DNA of 64,000 nucleotides from Verpa conica (GCA_033030425.1 JAUFSD010000022.1:434001-498000), one strand, 5' to 3'; positions 34,843-46,600 are shown, counted from the first letter of the stretch. Numbers and translations are program-made. The notes: generated by a model not told the origin, from the letters alone.

Positions 34843-36953
34843 ATGAATCGTCAAGGTCCGCCATCCCCGTGTTTTCCGTCCATCTACGAGCATTCCAACC
34901 AAGCCAAATGAGCGAGCTAACGAATCACGGATTCCTCTTCGGTATCAGTTCCAGGTCCTCAGATGAGATTACCAGGATTCCCACAAGCCACTGCGGCTGC
35001 ATCGAGAGGGGGAGGCATGCCCAACGGAAAAATCGGTTTGTGCGCCTTTAAATCTATTTGAACAGGGACCCCCGGGCTTCCCACTATTACGAGGGATATG
35101 AAAGCTAACGCCAGGGCGTGTGGTGTTTTGCTCGCTTGGTATTTATAGGAGGAGGATGGCAGGGTGGACCTCCACCGGGGGTTCCAAATCCAGCGGGAAG
35201 TAGACCTGGCTCTAGCCTTCCATTTTCTCAGCTCGCGAGCCAGCCCGGTACACCTTTAGATTTAAGGTTCGCATTCTCTATTCTACCTCCGATATCTTGG
35301 AGTCGCTAGTTCACTTGCTTGTTGAAGGAGACAAGGGGTGCTTGATGCTGACACCCTTTTGTCGGCTCTCGATAGCGAGTTTCCCGCACTCGGAGGACAG
35401 CCACAAAATACCAATGTTCAACCTTGGAACAGGATAAGCACCCAGTCCCCCTCATCACAGAACCGTCCGCCACAACAAAACGATTTGTTCTCGGATATGG
35501 ATAGCTATAGGATAGGCGGGAATGGTGGTGGTGGCCAGGGGAGACAGCAGATGCAACCGAATAGCTTAGACGATTTCCCAGCACTCCCGAGGACGGTGCA
35601 AAATGGTGACCATTTAGATGATCGAGGGTTCATGGGAATGGGTGGAATGGGAGCAGCGGGACAATACGGTGCTACACGGCAAGCAAATATAGGCACTGCA
35701 GGGAGGTCAGGTTTAGGGATGGGAAATGGGCCGCCGCAAAGTAGGTTGCTTGATGTCATGCAGCAACCTGGAGGTGTACAATTGTCGGATGTTGAAAAGA
35801 AGGTTGGTGGCTCCATGGTGCCCTGGGAGGTTAGGAGTAAACTCTCGGTCGACTTTTCCCAGCCCTTTGGAGAAACTGCATATATTTCAAACCCCGGCAC
35901 TAACCCTAACAGAATTTGATGAAAGTAAATGCTTCTTCTATGATACCCAATGGAGCGCCTGGCCTTCCAACAAGTGCTGCTACAACAAATCTCTCGCAAC
36001 CTTTACCACCCCAAACACATGCGTCGCCTGCTCCAGGCATGCAAAATCCAATTGGCCACTCTTTAGGACAGCCACAAGCGCCACCACAGCAACAATCAAA
36101 ATTCTCGTCTAGCTCCAACGGCGGTGTCGACTTCGGAGATAGCTCAGTGAGCTCTGGGCAGACAGGCAGCATGATGGGGGAAACCGATCGGTTTGGTCTC
36201 GGTGGATTGTTAAGTCTAATAAGAGGAGAGAGTGGAGATTTTTCAATGCTGGCACTGGGACAGGACCTGACACAATTGGGACTCGATCTCAATCAGCCTG
36301 AGTGATTATTCCCTTTCTTTCCCCAAGGTAGTTTGAGTCTGATTCAGGGAATAGGGCTCCTTTGTACCCATCTTTTGCATCACCCTGGGCAGACACTGAT
36401 TCGAAACCTGTTGAGCCGGATTTCCAACTGCCTTCATGCTACACAGTACATAATGTGCAGCCACTCGGATCAAAAGTAGCAGCTTTTTCGGATGAAACCC
36501 TGTTCTATATCTTCTACACCATGCCAAGAGATGTAATGCAAGAAGTAGTAGCCACAGAATTGTCAGTGCTACATCATATCTCTTCTAGCAGCCCTTTGGA
36601 ACCATTCTAGCTGACATAGACCCTTGTCATACCTATAGATCGTCACGAAACTGGCGTTACCACACAGCTCTCAAGCTTTGGTTAACTAAAGACACTGCGA
36701 GCGATATCCGTCAAGTCTCCGATACTGCTGAAAAGGGCGTCTATGTCTTCTTTGACCCGAACCAGTGGGAAAGAGTCAGGGTTAGTTTTAGCCAAAGGGG
36801 AGAAATTCATGTCTGGAGAGGCAAGACAATAATCTAGGGCTTAGCTAACGCAATGGGTTTCTACTTCGTGTTCTACAGAAAGAATACGTCCTCGACTACA
36901 ACTACCTAGACCATCGAGTGGCACCTCTCATGCTTGGGGGATCGGGCTTATAG
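34843..36953 (+). CDS. NOT2: CCR4-NOT complex subunit Not2
   Basis: Eight exons can be read in phase: 34843-34855, 34955-35035, 35149-35266, 35331-35829, 35913-36301, 36355-36561, 36639-36780 and 36879-36953, giving 507 residues. The third acceptor is the least certain (35328 would add one residue). The N-terminal half is Gly/Pro/Gln/Met-rich and low-complexity with two DFPAL-type motifs (SEFPALGG, DDFPALPR). The C-terminal NOT-box domain is unmistakable: FSMLALGQDLTQLGLDLNQP, YPSFASPWADTDSKPVEPDF, FSDETLFYIFYTMPRDVMQE, RNWRYHTALKLWLTKD, and GVYVFFDPNQWERVR. Not2 pairs with Not5/Not3 to form the module that docks the CCR4-NOT deadenylase and links mRNA decay with transcription. The gene has a 13-base first exon. 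It heads a + strand block of three housekeeping genes. Confidence 0.95.
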
Positions 36954-37830
36954 ATGTTTATCAAACGTCAAAGGTGATTTGGGGTTGCTAGGGTTCTGTT
37001 GAATTACATTTTTTAGTCGTGGCAAAGTGGAAAGGTCGGAATAGGTAGTGTGAAATGGAATGTCTATTTTTCGATGGTGCTTTTTTCTGTGACCACCCCT
37101 CGTTCCCGTGTATTCTTTCTTTTCCGAAACCTATAGGTGTCCCTGGAGAAATAGCGAGAACGAGGCAGATGACCATGAAAATACGAATGCGTACTTATCA
37201 AGCACCATACCGACCAATTGACGACCAAATAATAAATATAAATTTCACAAAAGTTGAGTGCTCTGGGGTAAGGCATGCATGTGATACTCGGAAAGCAGAA
37301 CCAACCCTGCCCGTAATACTCCAATGAGGTTCTTTGAGGATATCCTACAGTGGCTATTTTTAAATGATATGATTAATGTCTATAGCCATTCAATAATAAG
37401 AGAAAATCACAATCCTAAGAGTGAAATCTCGATTCAACCAGGGCTAGGGCAGAGCCGGTACATTTAATCCTCCCGACCCAGATAACTACCCAGTATAATC
37501 TTGGTTATTTACCTACATCTACATCCCCCCTAGAAAAGCTGAAGCTTTTACTTTACTATGTTTCTATTATTTATATCCCCGAGTGCGCTCACAACATCCC
37601 CTGACTACGCCAAACCCGATGAGGGTATTTTATCCGAGACCCTGCGTTGCCGTAGACTTTTTTTTCCCCTTCAGCCCTGGTGCAGGATATCTAAGTATCA
37701 AGGCAACGCGGGATGATGACTAGGCACAAAACTTCTACTACTACTACTGTGTGGGGGTTGAGAGAGTTCTAGTTTTTTTTCCTAATCTCTTTTTTTTTTT
37801 CCCTCTTGCCTCTCAGAGATTCTTTAAACT
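36954..37830. other. NOT2 3' region and promoter of the next gene
   Basis: No gene supported. It ends in T-rich tracts (37769-37800) typical of a fungal core promoter just before the next start codon. Confidence 0.5.
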
Positions 37831-39081
37831 ATGTCATCAGCGCTTCCTCCACCGTCCCCTAAGACTATAACAAAGCCAAAGATTATGGAGGTGCTGAAGC
37901 CGGAGGTGAAGGTTATTGAGAGGGTTGCCGTGGATGTGGCTTCTGCTGGTGCCGCGACTATGGCGATTGCACCTGGTATGAATCGGTCCCCTTGAAGTGC
38001 TTTGTTGTTTGGGTTGTGACTGATTCTTGTGCGTGTAGTTATTTGCTTAATTGATCGGTAGGGGACACATTTCTTTCTTTCTCCGTCTCTCTTGGGAGTA
38101 CTTTACACACGCACCCACGCACGCACCTCCCCCCAATGGCTGGACATGATCATTGATAGGATGTCGTCTACAGGAGCGTTATTGAGAATGCCTCTGGACG
38201 GTCAAAGTCCGTGTTGGCGTCTGTAGGCACGTCTCTAAAAACTCTGTTCAAGGCACCACACAAGTTTTTCTTCTCCAAGCCGTTCGCGCTGATCTACGTG
38301 AGTCACGCGCCAAATTTCCTTTTCTGAAGGATTGACCTGGGCTAATCACTGGTGGGGGGGGGGAGGTAAACTTAGATGACATACTGTGGAACCTACCTTT
38401 CTGCGAACTCAGTCGATACATTATCTTCTATCCGGAATAAAACAGATATCAAGACCGTCACCGCCGGTACCGAGAAGTTCGCAACAACTTCTGTGTAAGT
38501 AGCCCCCTCCCCTGAGTCCTCAGACCTCTCCCTCCGCCCCCCCCCCAAACATCGGTACTAACTAGAGTAGTGTCAATATGGGTCTCGGACTCGTAAAAGA
38601 CCGTTCCTTCGCGCGCATGTTCGGTACTGGTTCGCCACGCCCTGTCCCGGCACCTACGTTTGTTCTTTTCGCAGCCAGAGACGCATTTACGGTCTTCTTC
38701 TCATTCAATGTGCCGCCGCTCTTGGCCCCGTATATGCCACAGAACGTACTCATGAGGCCAGAGAGTTGGGCGCAGTTTCTGGCACCGGCGAGTTGTCAAA
38801 TTTTGAGCACGCCGTTTCATCTGTTGGGGTTGGACCTGTATAATCGAGGTGAGAAGGTAGGGTGGAAGGGGAGATGGAAGAAGGTGAAGGGGAATTATTT
38901 CCCAAGTGCTGCGGCGAGGATGTGTAGGATTTTGCCTGCGTATGTGTTCCTTGGTTATTTAGGGGGGGGGGTATTTTTTTTATAAGTGTGGAGCTGACTG
39001 GATGGTTGTAGGTTTGGGTTTGGGGGTGTTACGAATACGGCGGTGAGGAGGTCACTGCTGGAGAGATTGGAGAGTAGGTGA
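37831..39081 (+). CDS. Conserved fungal protein, likely multi-pass membrane (mitochondrial-type)
   Basis: Six exons read in phase: 37831-37975, 38039-38057 (a 19-base microexon), 38174-38297, 38376-38494, 38571-38945 and 39012-39081, for 283 residues. The last donor is weak and may be misplaced. The sequence has several short hydrophobic or amphipathic stretches (VASAGAATMAIAPVICLID, FALIYMTYCGTYLSANSVDT, FTVFFSFNVPPLLAPYMP, PASCQILSTPFHLLGLDLYN) separated by basic loops (KVGWKGRWKKVKGNYFPSAA, RMCRILPAY). The alternation of Pro-containing helices and basic loops recalls mitochondrial carrier-like membrane proteins, but I see no complete carrier signature. I recognise it only as a conserved fungal protein and do not assign a transport substrate. 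It sits between NOT2 and SAP30 on the same strand. Confidence 0.75.
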
Positions 39082-39940
39082 AAGATGAAAGTAGTGGGGT
39101 AGGAAACGAAATACTTTGACTTTTTTTGTTTGTGGGCTTTTCGTATACAAGAGCTATGCATAGATCGATGGCGTTGGGAACAGGGCTTTTTTTAGTATTT
39201 GTTCTATTATATTGCTTACGGGGTTATGTAGTCTATTAAATTCTCAGCGATGCATGGCGTTGCCCTTGAATATCAGAGACATTCCTTCTATACTTGGCCG
39301 TACTCCTGCGTTGGCCACGGGGGGGAGGGGGGGATCATGCACGTCAACTTTATCTGTTGGGGTTTCCTAAGTGGGTGGTTTGGGGGACATGACTTTTGGG
39401 CATATCTACGAGAGCTCGAGTGATGGGCTGTGAATGTATGCAACTTGAAGCTCACGAGAGTAGCAGACCCTTTAAGGTCTTTGTAGAGAGTAGATGTAGT
39501 TCATGAGACATTAACTCTATTATTTTATATACCCACCGTAGCACAATGTCACAATGTTATAGTATCACAGCACTACAGTACCCAGTACCAGTACCCCAGC
39601 ATCACTCCCACTCCCAGACACTCCACATATCTCCACGCGTTTGAGGCTCTTCTGCTTACTTAAGACGCGCGGTATTCACACCCGAAATCGCGTTTTCCCC
39701 GCCTTCGTAATTTAACTAACCCAACTATCTACTTAGTTATTCATTGCCTGGTGAAGTTCCGCCTTCCGACGTTGGCCCACTACCCGAATCCACGCACAAC
39801 TCCCCCCCCCCCCACCCACCTGATGATCACTCCCAGTCAAAAGTCCCTCTCCCCATTCCTATTCCTATTCCCTCACTCTCCCCGACAACTACTCCCCCTC
39901 AACCCTAGGAATCCTGCTCCAACACGCCCCCGGTCTCAAT
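39082..39940. other. Intergenic region and SAP30 promoter
   Basis: No gene supported. There is a run of short CAC/CAGTACC-type repeats near 39545-39610 and a C-rich tract at 39790-39810 ahead of SAP30. The only CGAGTGAT (reverse of ATCACTCG) I noticed lies at 39417-39424. Confidence 0.5.
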
Positions 39941-40646
39941 ATGCCTCCCGCACGATCACGGCCAAATGCTACCCACGACGACTCCCGCTCCGAAGCCAGT
40001 GTAGGAGGAGGAGGCTCACGCGAAAAGGTTTCCATAGCGACTGACAAGCGTCGCCAGACCATCGGAGGAATACCTGTGTCTGAAAAGATCTCTGTAACTG
40101 CTACCACCAACGCGAATGGAACACACGCTCATGAGGGGATCGAGGGTGTAAGTCTTTCCTTCTCACCCTCCCCCTCCCCCCCCCCCTTCTCGATCTATTC
40201 ACCCTTCTGTTTCATTCATTCATCTGACACTTTTCTTCTTTTCTTTCCGAAACAATAGATGGGCTGGCAGGGTATCGATCTCGACACACTCCACAGGTAC
40301 CGGCACGCGTATAAGCTCCAGGTTCCGTCTGCGTCTGGGGGGTTCAATAACACGGTACTCTCGACGGGGATCGGGAGGAAGGCGCCGAGCAGGGCGAGAC
40401 CGAGGAATAGTCGGGATGCGTTGGCGACTGCAGTTAGGAAGAATTTTAATGCTCAGCCGATACAAGAGAATGATGTTATTGTAAACTTTCTGTATTCTGT
40501 CAAGAATCAGGGTATTTATCCCTCTCCCTCTCCCTTCCCCTCCTCCCCTTACTATAGCGATGAAGGAGTAAAGGCTGATTGAACAATTAGATAAGCACTT
40601 TCGACTTCGATTTCCACCGCCGTTCGCGAAGAAACACGAATCATGA
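39941..40646 (+). CDS. SAP30: Sin3-associated histone deacetylase subunit Sap30
   Basis: Three exons in phase: 39941-40147, 40259-40511 and 40591-40646, giving 171 residues. The introns (111 and 79 bp) have GTAAGT and GTATTT donors and TAG acceptors. The first exon is a charged, Ser/Gly-rich tail containing KRRQTIGGIPVSEKIS. Exons 2-3 carry the Sin3-binding domain: WQGIDLDTLHRYRHAYKLQ, RPRNSRDALATAVRKNFNAQ, ENDVIVNFLYSVKNQ, and the conserved end DKHFRLRFPPP. Sap30 stabilises the Sin3-Rpd3 large deacetylase complex in the nucleus. Fungal Sap30 lacks the animal N-terminal zinc finger, as here. The reconstructed third exon, invisible as a frame of its own, restores the typical C-terminus and supports the model. 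Confidence 0.93.
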
Positions 40647-41947
40647 AATGACCCTTCTACTTTAGCTCGGCGTTGCTCTTCTTCATCATCCTCTCCCATC
40701 CATCATTACTTACTTCACCTATTTCCTATGGCGTGATCCCATGATTTATTTCAATCTTCTCTTTTCTTTCTCTCTCCTTTGCTCAGGTTTCTTTTGTGGG
40801 CATAATCTGTGGAGCGGTGGCGACGGTGTTTTTAGGAGTTTTGTTTCTTGTCGTTACTGTGGATTTTCTGTCCTTCACACTGTGGATGTTGAACCTTTTT
40901 TGTTTGTTTTGTAAAAAAGGGAGGGAAATCAATGATTTGGCTGCTTTTTTTTCTTTTCTTTATTTGCTTTTTTCCCCTTTTGCTATCGAGACTATTTGAG
41001 GTTATTGAGTTTAGTTGGTTAACAGTGCTCTGGTTTTTGTTTTTATGCTGCACTGTTCTGGACCTTACCTGGGTCTAAGTAGTCACCTCGAAAGGCTACA
41101 CAAAATAAAGGGATACTAGAAGGTGGTAGTCTTTGTTCGATAGCCGTCTGCTGTGGGCAATCACTAAAAGACTCCAGTCTGACTTCACCAATGATGGCAT
41201 ACCGCACTATTCCGAGAACGGGTTAGTGTTTCTATTTCGAGCGTGCCCCTGATCCAGATTGCATGGATTATCACTCGCAGATTCTTATCACGCACGGACT
41301 ACGCATACGTTACCCAGAACTCAATACGCCATTCGCGACATATTTAAGCGTCGGGGGTTTTTATATAGGGAGGATTAAATCCCCTGTTCTCGATCCTTCC
41401 AGGGTCTACTCAGTAGTCCGTCGGTAGTATTAAGGATGGGCTGGAAGTATAGTATGAATCTAGTATGAAAAGTTAAACCCTTATATACCATCCTACTGCT
41501 TAAGGGCGCTATGTGTTGAAGGTCGGTGGTCCAGCATGTATCATGGATTATCACTCGTCATGTCAAATCACAAGCGAAGGTCCAGCTTATTTTTTCTTGT
41601 GGTACCAGTGCAGATCATTTCTAACCTAGAGAACTTAATCATGGCTCTCAGCCCTGTTACGCTATTTTCTATAATTCTACATAACCAATAATAGGTATTT
41701 CAGGTTTTCTCCACACCACGATTAGAGTGCTTTCATCAATAGCTTTACACTGGATTCTGATTCTCCGAAGTGTGCGCTGTATAGACGGTTCCTGTGGCAC
41801 CTCTTTACCTATTATGAGAATACTTGGCAGTAAATTTATCTCTAGATTAATATTAACTGTCCTATATTATTCTGGGGTAGTCATTGACCTCTAACTAAAC
41901 TAACGATTATTATATTTCTGATTGACCTTCATAGAAAATCACTCGTT
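40647..41947. other. Spacer between SAP30 and the tRNA gene
   Basis: 40.7-41.0 kb is T-rich 3' sequence of SAP30. The rest is AT-rich with no gene supported. It carries a 16-bp exact direct repeat listed separately. Confidence 0.5.
41262..41557 (+). repeat. Pair of exact 16-bp direct repeats, 280 bp apart
   Basis: CATGGATTATCACTCG occurs at 41262-41277 and again at 41542-41557. Sequence on either side differs. Each copy ends in the window-wide ATCACTCG motif. Confidence 0.9.
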
Positions 41948-42035
41948 GGTTCCATGGCTCAGTTGGTTAGCGCGTGGTGCTAATATCTCTTCGATGTTTA
42001 CGCCAAGGTCGAGGGTTCGACCCCCTCTGGAACCA
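41948..42035 (+). tRNA. tRNA-Ile (anticodon AAU) with a 14-bp intron
   Basis: The acceptor GGTTCCA pairs perfectly with TGGAACC, followed by discriminator A at 42035. The D-arm contains GGCTCAGTTGGTTAGCGC (A-box), the anticodon stem is TGGTG/CGCCA (one T-G pair), and the T-arm AGGGTTCGACCCCCT (B-box) is intact. The anticodon loop is C-T-AAT-A-A once the intron TCTCTTCGATGTTT between positions 37 and 38 is removed, the standard site for eukaryotic tRNA introns. A34 would be edited to inosine to read AUU, AUC and AUA. CCA is not encoded, as usual in eukaryotes. Confidence 0.95.
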
Positions 42036-42040
42036 TTTCA

Positions 42041-42044
42041 TTTT
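42041..42044 (+). terminator. Pol III terminator T4
   Basis: TTTT five bases after the tRNA end. It is short but sufficient for RNA polymerase III. Confidence 0.6.
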
Positions 42045-42871
42045 GCTGTTGAGGGGCCTATGGGCAGTGGGCTCATTTTTGTATCCAGATGGTTGGCCCC
42101 TTTTTGTTGGAGGGTGGGAGGTTCATTAAATCAATGAGTCACTTAAATGCGCTACCCGTCTTATATGGTGTTTTCCCTTTCTTTGGTAGAAGAGTAAAGA
42201 TATTATGGCCGACCACATGTAGCTTTGCTGTCCCTGTTTAGGGAATTTATAAGGTATCTTTCTAGGATATTGGCGTGCCCGGCGATCATAGCAAAAGGTA
42301 TTCTCAAATCTTACAGATATCTCATCACACCAAGAACCTCCATTAGTCAGTTACTTTGAAGACTAGATTCTTTTCTTTGGTTCTAGAGAGTATCTCCAGC
42401 CTCTGTCCGTCAAAAATCGAGCGTATTGAATAAAATTCCCTTTAATTTGGTGATAACTAGAAGTTCTATATTTATTTATTTTTTACAATTTTGGGTTAGG
42501 GTTTTTAGACTCTTACTGAGAATAGCATGTGCCAGGTGCTATCTGACATTGCCTAATTTTATTTGTTGGTTGGTAGAGTTTCCCTAAACGAAGCGAAGGG
42601 TTATGGGGTACAAAGGGTCTAGCGAACTTTTAATCGGCTGCTTCGTTCAGAGCCCTCTTTGATAAAGGTTGCGTCGTCTCGAGTGAAATAGTGGGGTTTG
42701 ATGACATCATATGTAATACTTAAAGTCGATCTTCTATTATTCATGTCGTACTACTGTAGTACTTAGGGGAAATGTTACATGGTAGACCTTATAACACGCC
42801 TAATATAAGCACGGAATCCAAAAAGGAAGTTTAGGCTTTATTATACAATAGGGGGGGGGGTCCTCAAAAAC

Positions 42872-43078
42872 ATGTCACATCGAATTTCTTACATAAGTAC
42901 TTTGTTTTTCGCTATTATCTCTTGGTTCTTGGCATCTCGCAATAATAAATTAATAAAGGGTAACAGTAAAATATATATCTCACCACATAAATACCTAAAA
43001 CATGGATCGCACCTTCATCCAATTCAAAGACACTACAATAATCGATATAGTTTTTCCTCACAGTTGAATTCTAGGTAA
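42872..43078 (+). CDS. Possible short protein with an N-terminal hydrophobic segment
   Basis: ATG-started frame of 68 residues with MSHRISYISTLFFAIISWFL at the N-terminus, resembling a signal peptide or anchor, followed by a basic Asn/His/Lys-rich tail. There are no Cys residues and no recognised family. In such TA-rich DNA a chance frame is likely. Confidence 0.2.
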   Translation: MSHRISYISTLFFAIISWFLASRNNKLIKGNSKIYISPHKYLKHGSHLHPIQRHYNNRYSFSSQLNSR

Positions 43079-43385
43079 AATGTAACAAAAAAAATCCATT
43101 GCTCCAACCCTCAATATACACTGGATAACATGTCTAAATAACTATAACCACAATTTAATATCGCGCCTCTGGCATCCGTACCTGGTAGGGCTGGCTGAAC
43201 AGGGCCTCTCGGTGATGCCACCTTCACCCCAGCGTTCTCATTTACTACCTAGTCGCAAGAAAATTTCAGCCAGTCTCGTACGAAAAACGGGTGTCCTTTG
43301 AATAAAGGCCATCCTCAGGTAAATTTTATTATGGTGGGCCCCAAAAACTTGAGCTAAGGGATAGGTCCCCGGATAGAGATAAATA

Positions 43386-43601
43386 TTACCTGTACTCTCT
43401 TCCGGGATTCCCAGATTTGATGGCAAGAGTAGCAATGCCTAAAAAGATAGCGATGGAACAGCTAACAATAGTGGTTATATCACTAGGGCTCAAAGGTGAT
43501 CTCTTATTTGTGCTGTCGGCGCTAGAGCACCCTAGAGGGGCCACTGGTTCCATGGTATTAATAGTTGGAGTAGAGACAAGGGTGGTAGATAAGGAGACCA
43601 T
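43386..43601 (-). CDS. Possible small single-pass membrane protein
   Basis: A 71-residue ATG-started frame with a Ser/Thr/Pro-rich N-terminus and one strong transmembrane segment (LSPSDITTIVSCSIAIFLGI then ATLAI) followed by a positively charged end (KSGNPGREYR). The layout resembles small C-tail membrane proteins common in filamentous fungi. The stop codon overlaps a GTAATA donor-like site, so further exons to the left are possible. It has no recognised family and low certainty. Confidence 0.3.
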   Translation of the reverse strand: MVSLSTTLVSTPTINTMEPVAPLGCSSADSTNKRSPLSPSDITTIVSCSIAIFLGIATLAIKSGNPGREYR

Positions 43602-46286
43602 TCTGAAGATTTCCTAGCACCGGCAATAGCCCGAGAGCAGTTTCCGGAAAGGAGTATCAGAGAAGCTCAGGTCAGTAATGTGGAGGTGGCAATATAATTT
43701 AGGTGTCCAGTTTCGTAGAGAGATGAACAGTGCCATTCCATCATTATATATACCCCTGATATATATTACGTCTATTCCTGCTAGAGATCTAGACAAGCCC
43801 GTTTTCAACTTAGTAGTAGCATACACCAAGGCTTTTATATTTTTGTACGGTGAAAGTTAGTTGACTGACTAGTATCAGCTATCTTCCTAGAAAAGTGGTA
43901 GGTAAAGTAGTAAATTTTCATACGGTCGTACGTACCGTGGCAAAGATTTAGATTTTATTCTCAAACCTTAGCTCAACCAGCGCAGAGAAACGACCTTAAT
44001 CCATCGTAAGATCATATACTGGATATGGCCAGCATAAATACACAGCACAACAAATTAATCGACCCCTCCATATATCCTGATGTCATTGTCGGGCAAAATC
44101 CTTATTAAATCCCCAGGAAATTTAGTACATCGTGGATAAGTCTGTCCGCGGTGGGGCCGAGCCGGCCTAAAAATTCTTTATGAAAGACATGTGCATGCGC
44201 ATATATGCGTACATCCACCAGCGTAGCCATGGCCACTAGCAGCTATCTATTAGGTAAGCGAACAATGTTTCTTGTGAGCACTTTTAATTTGGTAAATCTA
44301 CTAGAACTACTAAAGTAGGGTAAATCTATGGATAGGCGGTATAGTAAATATAGTGTCTGTGATACGTTACCCGGGGTTTTCAAAGGCCACTATCGTCACT
44401 ACTACATTTTGGCTTACACTAAACTTGTAATATAGGCATTTGTATTATGCATCGGCTGTAATTACGTAATTCCACTAGATATCGACGGTAGTGAGGTATT
44501 TTCTACATGTGAGTAAGCTCTTATATATATACGCCGCGGCCCCGTTTATCTCAAAGAATTAACATAAACTAAGAACAGTATCGGGAAACCTTATTGGGAC
44601 AAACCCCGAAGGAATCTAGACCTCCATAGAATCCGAAAATAATCTGATTTCTTCTTGCTGTTTAAATAGGGCAGTTATACGTTCCCTAACTCGTTTTAGT
44701 GCTGTAAAGCTTTCTATTGTTTTCCCTAAGAATTCTAATTAAAGGCCGGTTTATATCCTACACGGGCTTACTTTAATAATATCTATTATCAACCTACCAC
44801 CGTTGAAGGGGCTAATTAACCACCAGAGATATTCATAGCTGGCCAAAAGATTAGCTAAGTACATGTAGTGTGTGAGTAAATAGTACCCATTAAACCCACT
44901 GGCACAATGATAGTGAACCTTCTGTTAATAAATCCAGCTAACTTCTAGCTAGGTGATTGGAGATAAAAGAATCAGATATCGAGATTATTCGGTAGAAAAG
45001 ATAGATTTATAAGCCATGTATGCCTCATAAGTAAAATATTACTCATGAATATTGTTTTTATCCAGTTATGATATACCTATGCTTATTCAGCATCAGAACC
45101 ACAAGACTCCATATACATAATGAAAGAAATGTAGTAGGAGTAAGATTAAACAATCATAATTTCTCACTCGAGGGTTTTCGGGCCACTCCTCACAGAAACC
45201 CCGCCCCAAAGTCACAATTACCCTGTTAAGCCCACTTACATTCTCCTAAAAGACAGGATAATAGTCCTATATATAGACCCATGTACACTGAGTTAAGTGG
45301 AAGAAATCCCTCCACTGGGAACCTTACTTGAAATCCCAGGGCCGTGAAGACTTGCAGCTACAGTCTATACATTGGAATCCTGAATTAAAAAAAATCAAAT
45401 ACTACCAATAAGCCAAACAAACAGAATAATCCCCCCATACCAAGCCTCCATTACCGAAAAAGGCCATGCGCCTACACTAGACTAGTGGGTACCATAACCT
45501 AAGGGTTGCATGTACTTATTCATTCATTCACACTAGACTAATTACATGCACGAGATATCACTCGCCCAAAATACCTCATCCTACCGGAGACCCTATCATC
45601 ACTACATATATACCACCGTTTGCCATATCGCATCTCTCCCCGAAGTTTCCTCCATATGTGCTTTCTTCGCTTTCATAATTCCAAATAACTCGCGCTCAGT
45701 CCGGGGTCCGGAGGAATCACCGGCAATAAACCGGTCCTCAGCAAAAATAAGCATGGTTAGTAGCCCGGGTTTTCACCTGATCGTATAAAGATCGTACCGA
45801 GTTTCTTCACCTTAAGCGAAGTTAAAAAAAAAAGCGGGTGATCTACCGGCAGATCTTGCTTGGGACCTCAAGGGTATCGTAGACTTATCACTCACACGGC
45901 TGTTTGTGAATATACTAGGGTCTGGGGCCGGAAGCAATAATGGTTCCATGACATCTGATTAATTATTTTATATTGGGAATAGCCGTTTTTTTCAAACCCC
46001 CTGGGAAGTGGGCGGGGCCCGGAGAAACTTCATACCCCTGAAGAGAATAGAACCGGATTAACTTAATCTGAAACTCTAGTAAATGCGGGACTCGGCGGTA
46101 TGAGCCTGAACGCGCGTAGATTCTCGCCTGATCTGAACTTATGAAAATCGTAACCAGATTTTTTTCCCGAAAGTAGGAACTGAAAGTAAATACCTCAAAA
46201 TAATTCACCCTTCTTCGGTTTAACCCCGCGCTCCTCCCAACTGCCGTCTTTTGGAGAAGGTGGGGAAACAGCCTCATAATGATTTT

Positions 46287-46600
46287 TTATGACGTGATAT
46301 ATTTCAGATCTTCAGTTTCACCCGTCCTGAAACTGTGCTATGTTTCCAAGGCAACCTTTTGCTACGGCATCTGAAAATCCGTAGCAGACCGACGATTCAG
46401 TCATGGCCATATGCAATGACCATTTATGACGTAATGTATTCAGATCTTCGATCTCATCCCTTGAAACTATGGGCTACGTTTCCAAGGTAAGGTATTTCTC
46501 CAGAATTTAGACACTGACAGCGGGCCGACGTCCAGATTAACCTTGAGACTCCACAGTACTATCGAGATTAAGATAGTAGTTACTCCTATGACGTGAGGAA
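46287..46600. repeat. Tandem ~137-bp repeat, two copies plus a fragment
   Basis: TTATGACGT starts at 46287 and again at 46424, and both are followed by a related stretch (TTCAGATCTTC, then TGAAACT, then GTTTCCAAGG, then a CCGACG block). A third, weaker start (TATGACGT) is at 46587. Copy 1 includes a small hairpin GCTACGG...CCGTAGC near 46361-46386. No coding frame runs through it. Confidence 0.8.

Larger units (their letters stand above)
42045..46286. other. TA-rich spacer
   Basis: No securely supported gene. Two weak candidates are listed separately (42872-43078 and 43386-43601). A G10 run is at 42851-42860. Confidence 0.45.
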
